Shown in pieces: positions 59,284 through 64,000 of a stretch of 64,000 nt of DNA (its first letter is position 1; each line of letters begins with the position of its first letter). The notes beneath the pieces were generated by a model. The model ran no database searches, had not been told where the DNA came from, and was given only the letters and a program-made list of their open reading frames with translations. The position numbers were made by a program, and so were the translations under genes. The DNA comes from Amborella trichopoda. Taxonomy: Eukaryota > Streptophyta > Magnoliopsida > Amborellales > Amborellaceae. The stretch spans positions 5,232,530 to 5,296,529 of the forward strand of contig NW_006499799.1 in the NCBI RefSeq assembly GCF_000471905.2, given 5' to 3'.

Positions 59284-59841
59284 ATCTCATAGCGGTAATT
59301 GGCATTCCATCATGTGATTGATACTGGAAATTTCAAGGTTACTTTCACTTGCCATGAGGGTAACATGCACACAAACAAAGAGAATATGCAATGCTATAGC
59401 TGGCCGAATACACTCGGAGGCCTTAAACTCAATCTATTTATTCTTATAAACCCTAAAAGGCAGCAAAACCAGCAAGTCACATGGAGAAATAATTATCTAT
59501 TAGAAATAAAGAAATATAAATCTACCCACTAGAACTCTTGCATGACCTTCCACAGGCTGTATTCTGCATCAGCCACAAAATTTGACATATTTCAGTCATT
59601 ATTCCTCTTGATTCTTCATACCTAAGGGAGGAAACGTGAGCAGCATGAGTTTTAGTGGGCAGTGCAGATAACCATATTGGTTTTGCCCACAAAAAAGGAA
59701 GAAAATTGAGGTGCCCTTTGATGAAATTAATACTGAAATCAATACACCCAGGATTGTTTTTCTTTTTTTTGTTTTTTTGGTCATTTCCTTTTTAGGGGGG
59801 GGAGGGGGAGGAAAAGAAAAGAAACGACAATAATGCATGAA
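59284..59841 (+). other. Unassigned intronic sequence after the inverted repeat
   Basis: No continuation of the RTE endonuclease is seen here, so the inverted repeat does not simply interrupt it. A poly-G-rich stretch lies at 59797-59812. Confidence 0.4.
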
Positions 59842-59937
59842 ATGGATCCCCTTGTTCTAATCTTGTGTCAGAAGGCCATATTTAGGAAAATGGATCCCCT
59901 TGTTCTAATATTGTGTTAGAAGGCCATATTTAGAAAA
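59842..59937 (+). repeat. Tandem duplication, two 48-bp copies
   Basis: ATGGATCCCCTTGTTCTAAT ... AGAAGGCCATATTTAG is present twice in a row. The second copy runs into the terminus of the next inverted-repeat element. Confidence 0.9.
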
Positions 59938-61422
59938 ATGGATGGATAACTTGGATTGGTCACCTCGAAAATCAGGTCAGACTGGTGGATCGGCGATTCA
60001 GATCAGAGAGTCGACCAGATAGACTTTTTTATGCCTCTAAATTTTTTTCAAAAAATCTCTGAAAACCCTAAAAATAGTGTTTTTTGAGTTTCCATTGGGA
60101 TGTCATTCCCTTGTCTGGAAGTGTATTGACCATTACATTCACATCACTGGAAAAAATGGGCCTACAATCATCATGGATATGAATACATGGTCTAAAATGG
60201 AGCATAAAATAACTAAAATATAACCTAATACGAAATGAAAGATGACTCCGTTCTTCCTCTTCATTATTTTGGTGCCACTCATTGAATTATCTCGGGAAAT
60301 CATTTGAGTCGATCCATATATGCCTCAGAATCCTTGGTGCCAATTTGACTATACCCGAGTCCTTCACTTTTGAAGGAGGAAACTACCATGAGTTTCCTTG
60401 AGAATTTGGTTTAATTATAAAACATTGTAAAAAATATTGATCCACACATCGTATGCATCAATAACCTATATGCATCAAAACCCTAATTGCATTTAGGAAA
60501 ACAAGAATTTTTCTATTTTATTTTTGAAAGAATTTAATTAATTTAAATGTCCTTTTAAAATTAACTAATTTTTCTTTTTAAAAATTTATTTCTCAAAAAT
60601 CCATTAACCAATCCTTAAAATTGCCAAATTTCATACTCTTTTTCATTTTAATGATTATATGATTTTGAATATACATAAATTATTAAACAAATTACGAGAT
60701 TTGTATCATTGACATATAATTATAAAAATTGTTTCATCCCCATGAAAGTTGCAAACTCACAAGATAAAATTGAAGATAATTGGAAAAAAAATTAAAAATT
60801 CTTATTCTTGCAATGTATAAAGAACCCTTTTTCCTCAAAAGCCCTAATTTTATTAAGCAAATTACAATTATTTTTGAAAGAAAGAGTGCTCTTTAACCTT
60901 AAAACCAAGATGCATTTTGGCCAAAATTGTCGAACTTTTCGGTTTGCGTCCATTAAATTGCATTCATTATAAGATATATGGGCTCATTAGGAAGCTCAAT
61001 ACGATTATTTTGAATCAAATTTGAAGAAACAATGAGTGTACATAATGCACCAGACACGATGAAGAGGAAGAACGGCGTCGTCTTTTATTTTTGTATTAGG
61101 TTGTATTTCAGTTGTTTTATGCGCCATTTTGGACTATGTATTCATATCCATGATGATTGTAGGCTCCTTTTTTTCCCGTGATATGAATGTAACGGTCAAT
61201 AGACATCTAACCAAGGGATGTCATCCCAATATTCACATATTAATAATGGTACTACATAGTGCACCACCGCAATTTATTTGGAAACTTGAAAAACACTTTT
61301 TTAAAGAATTTTTTGAAATTTTTTTGAGGCCCAAACTGGCTGATTCTTCGGTCCGGATCACCAATCCATCGATCTGATCCGGTTTTTGGGATGGCTGATT
61401 TGGGTCACCCATCCATTTTTTT
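59933..61422. mobile_element. Inverted-repeat transposable element with about 330-360 bp termini
   Basis: The start AAAAATGGATGGATAAC is mirrored by GGGTCACCCATCCATTTTT. Mirror pairs continue inward: ACAATCATCATGGATATGAA (60164) with TTCATATCCATGATGATTGT (61141), and GTTCTTCCTCTTCAT (60251) with ATGAAGAGGAAGAAC (61059). The arms are about 59933-60265 and 61059-61422. The AT-rich middle (60270-61050) shows no transposase. The long termini suggest a Mutator-like or foldback element; the target duplication is not clear. Confidence 0.7.
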
Positions 61423-62086
61423 TAACCTTGCTTCGATATGTTGACTCTTCAAGCCACACTTTATCTATGTGCGCATCATATAGGGCAATTTACTCATATG
61501 TTTCTACTTGAATTAATGATATGTACATGGCTGGACATTGCATTTCATTTCAAAAAGAGATTCCCATTCTGTGTAATTGACAACAGTGGGCTAGGTAAGG
61601 GCTGATGCAGCACCCATGACCATTTCCCTCTATAATGACATCGCTTGATTGATGTCCTTTTTGTGGTTGCTTGAAGGTTCTTAATCGTCTCTTAAAATTC
61701 CTATGCATCTATATATATCTTGTGATATCCCTTGTCAGCTTTGTATGGAGCTTCACTATTGTATGGAAGTCATTGTTTTTTATTTATTATTGTTTTTCCT
61801 ACATCTCTTTTTTGCTTGTCTATTTTCATCAGAAGAAAAACCAAAAATCACTGCCTTTTTGTCCCTTTTGGCGGTTCCTTCCGCAGTCTTGTAATCTTTG
61901 TAATTCTCTTGTATTTTGTACTCTTTAAGTTAATTGTTGTAATAGTATATATTTTAAGTTCTTAGGTCTCTAAATTATTTAGGTTATCATGCATTGTAAG
62001 CTACATAAAATGCTTTTCTTTCTTCGCGATAATGTTTATTCAGAAATTCCAGAAGATGTTTACATTGTACTAAATTCTTTTAACAG
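61423..62086 (+). other. End of the 15.9-kb intron
   Basis: No repeat identified. T-rich tracts (61780-61930) and the TTTTAACAG acceptor precede the exon. Confidence 0.5.
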
Positions 62087-62201
62087 GCAGCAATGGCAGC
62101 TAAGAGGGCAAGGGAACTTGTACGAACAAAAAGTGTGTTGAAGTCATCTTCTCTTCCAGGCAAGCTAGCTGATTGTTCCTCTATGAATCCTGAAGAATCT
62201 G
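62087..62201 (+). CDS. GYRB: GYRB exon: helix and linker leading to TOPRIM
   Basis: A 115-base exon of 38 codons plus one base. The acceptor is TAACAG and the donor G|GTTAGT. It encodes [20 protein letters not shown] then [12 protein letters not shown] and MNPEES. In GyrB, A-A-K-A-R-E-x-x-R and LPGKLADC precede the EGDSAGG motif of TOPRIM, which must be encoded by the next exon, beyond this window. No exon with EGDSAGG is found between 62202 and 64000. Confidence 0.94.
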
Positions 62202-62392
62202 GTTAGTTGTATTTCACCCTTTTGTTGTTTGGTTTTAGGGATGGAAAATATTTGGTTTGAATCAGGGTTTTGGCACAATGAGATAAGTTAGTTACATCGG
62301 TGATGTTGGAGCAATTTACAATCTCACTCTAAATCTTTTTCGCAACTTCTTTCCATGGATGTGATTTTATTTTAGGATTTTAACTTCTCTTA

Positions 62393-63700
62393 GGGGCCGT
62401 ATGGATACCTGGAAATATATTGTCTGTGAAATATATTACTATCATAATACATTACCTGTAAATGGATTGTTACTGTTTGGGTAGTATTTAGATGCAACCT
62501 GGGAAATACAATGTTATTGTTTGCCTATGTCTGGAAGAAATATAGGAAATGCATTACCAACATTTTTACCGGCATGTGCCTATAAACTATCATTTCTTTC
62601 TTTTTTGTCACAAAATTCCACTAAAATACAGAATTATCATTTCCTTCTTTTTTGTCACAAAATTCCACTAAAATACTGAATTAAAATCATCATCATACCA
62701 TTCCAAAAAGATTTCTAATAATAACATTATCACCATTCCAAAAAGATTTTCTAATAATAACTTGTATCATTTTACAGTCATGACACTATTTCCTACTTAT
62801 TAAGTGCTTTTGGTACTTATATGCAATCACATGTTTTCTAACATGACATTGGTTTCAACATGATAAGTCATTGGAACAATATGATTGGAATAACATGATT
62901 TTATTTTGACAAGCCTTATTTTTATTTATTTTGTATAGAAGTCTTTCAAATGTCTCTCTATATAATTCAAATAAACAATAAATTTATGATACTAAATTCA
63001 AAATCTATGGGGTACGAGTTAAAAACTGGGAAGAAGTTTGATTAGTAAACTAGAAGGTTGGGTAATTGCAGTATAAAATTTTGAGGTATTGGAGGAGACT
63101 AAAGAGGTATGTTATTTCAATTGAGATTTTAGTAATCTCTTATGAAGATTATGTTGTGTTGAAATTTTTTATTATGATTGTGTTGTGTAATTTATCAATG
63201 GTTACTGATTTTTATTTTTATTATTTTTGTTTTTATATGACACTGATGCCTCAGATGAGAGGACGAGCTTAAAAAGGGAGGGATCACATTATGTTGTGTG
63301 AAATTTTTTATTATGATGGTGTTGTGTAATTTATCATTGATTACTGATTTTTATTTTTATTATTATTTTTTTTATATAACAGCTGATGCCTTCAGATAAG
63401 GGGACGAACTTAAAAAGGGAGGGATCACCTAGTTATTATGAAGAGAGAGGGCTAAGAAGATTTTTTTAATCAGGGATAGGGTAGGCAAAAACGCACGTGA
63501 AAGATTTTCCAAAATTACCCGTCACGCTCGTAATAGATTTTTCACCTATCACCACGCGTAATGGATTTCCTGATTTTTGAGGAAATCTCGCGTAATCTCT
63601 TTTCATTTCCTTACGATTAAGTGTACCCAAACAGTGGAAATGCCATGTTTCCTTGTAATCTATTGTCATGTAATAGATTTCCAGGTACCCAAACGGCCCC
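62393..63700. mobile_element. PIF/Harbinger-like element with TTA target duplications
   Basis: The terminus GGGGCCGTATGGATACCTGG is mirrored by CCAGGTACCCAAACGGCCCC. TTA lies on both sides (62390-62392, 63701-63703), as expected for PIF/Harbinger or Tourist-like elements. Internal mirrored words such as GGAAATATATT/AATAGATTTCC continue the inverted repeat. It contains a tandem duplication of about 135 bp (63150-63430). No transposase is recognised. Confidence 0.75.
63150..63430 (+). repeat. Tandem duplication of about 135 bp inside the PIF-like element
   Basis: GAAATTTTTTATTATGATTG ... GACGAGCTTAAAAAGGGAGG at 63160-63288 is repeated with small changes at 63300-63428. A shorter one (ATCATTTCyTTCTTTTTTGT then CACAAAATTCCACTAAAATA) lies at about 62588-62682. 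Confidence 0.85.
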
Positions 63701-63703
63701 TTA

Positions 63704-63944
63704 TTGATCTTTGAGTGCATATATATATATTTGCTACCGGAAAAAGGAATCATCTCGAAAAAGGTATTGTCCATGCATTTATTATGAATAAGTGGAATTA
63801 ATTCCATCATTGACTGCCCTACCAATTTATATAGAAGACATTTCCTTTGATCACCTGTGCAACTATATCTATGAGAGAGTATGTTATGCAACTATAGCGA
63901 TCATATGGACGGCTACCTAGAGGTAGGAATGCTAAAGGGATTCT

Positions 63945-63981
<37 letters not shown>

Positions 63982-64000
63982 GGAGGAGTGAGTCGTGAGT
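63704..64000 (+). other. Intron sequence at the window end with GA microsatellite
   Basis: Short AT-rich stretch, then (GA)n at about 63950-63979. No exon is recognised. Confidence 0.6.

Larger units (their letters stand above)
1327..62201 (+). other. GYRB: GYRB locus (internal part), nine exons across about 61 kb
   Basis: This is the span of the nine GYRB exons found in the window. Spliced together they give 994 bases of open frame that follow plant organellar GyrB without a missing block, from the ATP-lid region to just before the TOPRIM domain. Exon junction phases are compatible throughout: phase 0 after exons 1, 3, 4, 6, 7 and 8, phase 1 after exons 2 and 9, and phase 2 after exon 5. 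Intron lengths from the junctions are 22,288, 166, 13,202, 5,218, 166, 1,960, 983 and 15,898 bases. DNA gyrase B is the ATPase subunit of the A2B2 type II topoisomerase that supercoils DNA; in plants it is nuclear-encoded and works in plastids and mitochondria. The start codon, transit peptide, promoter, TOPRIM exons and stop are all outside. No stop or frameshift is seen in the exons, so the gene is probably functional. Confidence 0.9.

Noticed and set aside
1327..62201. Bacterial gyrB contamination or horizontal transfer
   Set aside because: The exons are separated by introns with GT..AG borders full of plant retrotransposons, and the protein is of plant organellar type.

Overview
The window is plant nuclear DNA. 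It lies inside one very long gene, a nuclear-encoded organellar DNA gyrase subunit B (GYRB) on the + strand. Nine short exons can be read: 1327-1428, 23717-23867, 24034-24110, 37313-37423, 42642-42712, 42879-43020, 44981-45076, 46060-46188 and 62087-62201. They join in frame with GT..AG junctions into about 331 codons covering the end of the GHKL ATPase domain, the transducer domain and the linker before TOPRIM. The 5' exons (transit peptide, first part of the ATPase) and the 3' exons (TOPRIM onward) lie outside. The eight introns total about 60 kb, with single introns of about 22.3, 13.2, 5.2 and 15.9 kb, so over 98% of the locus is intron. This suggests an angiosperm with expanded, transposon-rich introns; I cannot name the species.

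Intron 1 (1429-23716) is a stack of nested elements. It holds a solo copia LTR (1972-3634), a hAT-like element with a perfect 8-bp target duplication (4053-7027) carrying a Mutator-like MITE (5952-6807), and a decayed L1 LINE (about 7620-15345). The L1 is split by a hAT MITE (8204-8831) and by a copia element (8885 to about 13490) whose LTR carries another hAT (9664-10881). Further along are a second solo LTR (16824-18516), a MITE (18538-18952), a second CCTAGGCGG-type hAT (18989-19593) and a partial copy of a palindrome-forming repeat (19605-21190). Intron 3 (24111-37312) holds a 5'-truncated L1 tail, a Mutator-like MITE with a perfect 9-bp duplication (25260-25650), a hAT derivative with three degenerate BED-finger copies (27063-28960), a small hAT (30028-30332) and a long 5'-truncated L1 (31454-34698). 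Intron 4 holds another truncated L1 with its RNase H motifs present (38657-39849).

Intron 8 (46189-62086) holds a decayed RTE LINE on the minus strand, with a second RTE fragment and an L1 tail inserted in it. Next comes the most unusual object in the window: an inverted repeat of nearly 10 kb (about 49358-59283), with arms of roughly 4.8-5.0 kb meeting near 54.4 kb. Each arm carries, in mirror order, a GATC-rich end, a gene-like fragment, a tRNA-like segment and tandem AT-rich units. A smaller inverted-repeat element (59933-61422) follows. A PIF/Harbinger-like element with TTA duplications (62393-63700) sits in the next intron.

There are two assembly gaps (4660-5159 and 30647-30929). Apart from GYRB I see no intact host gene, and no rRNA, functional tRNA or CRISPR. 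Identities quoted are by-eye estimates.
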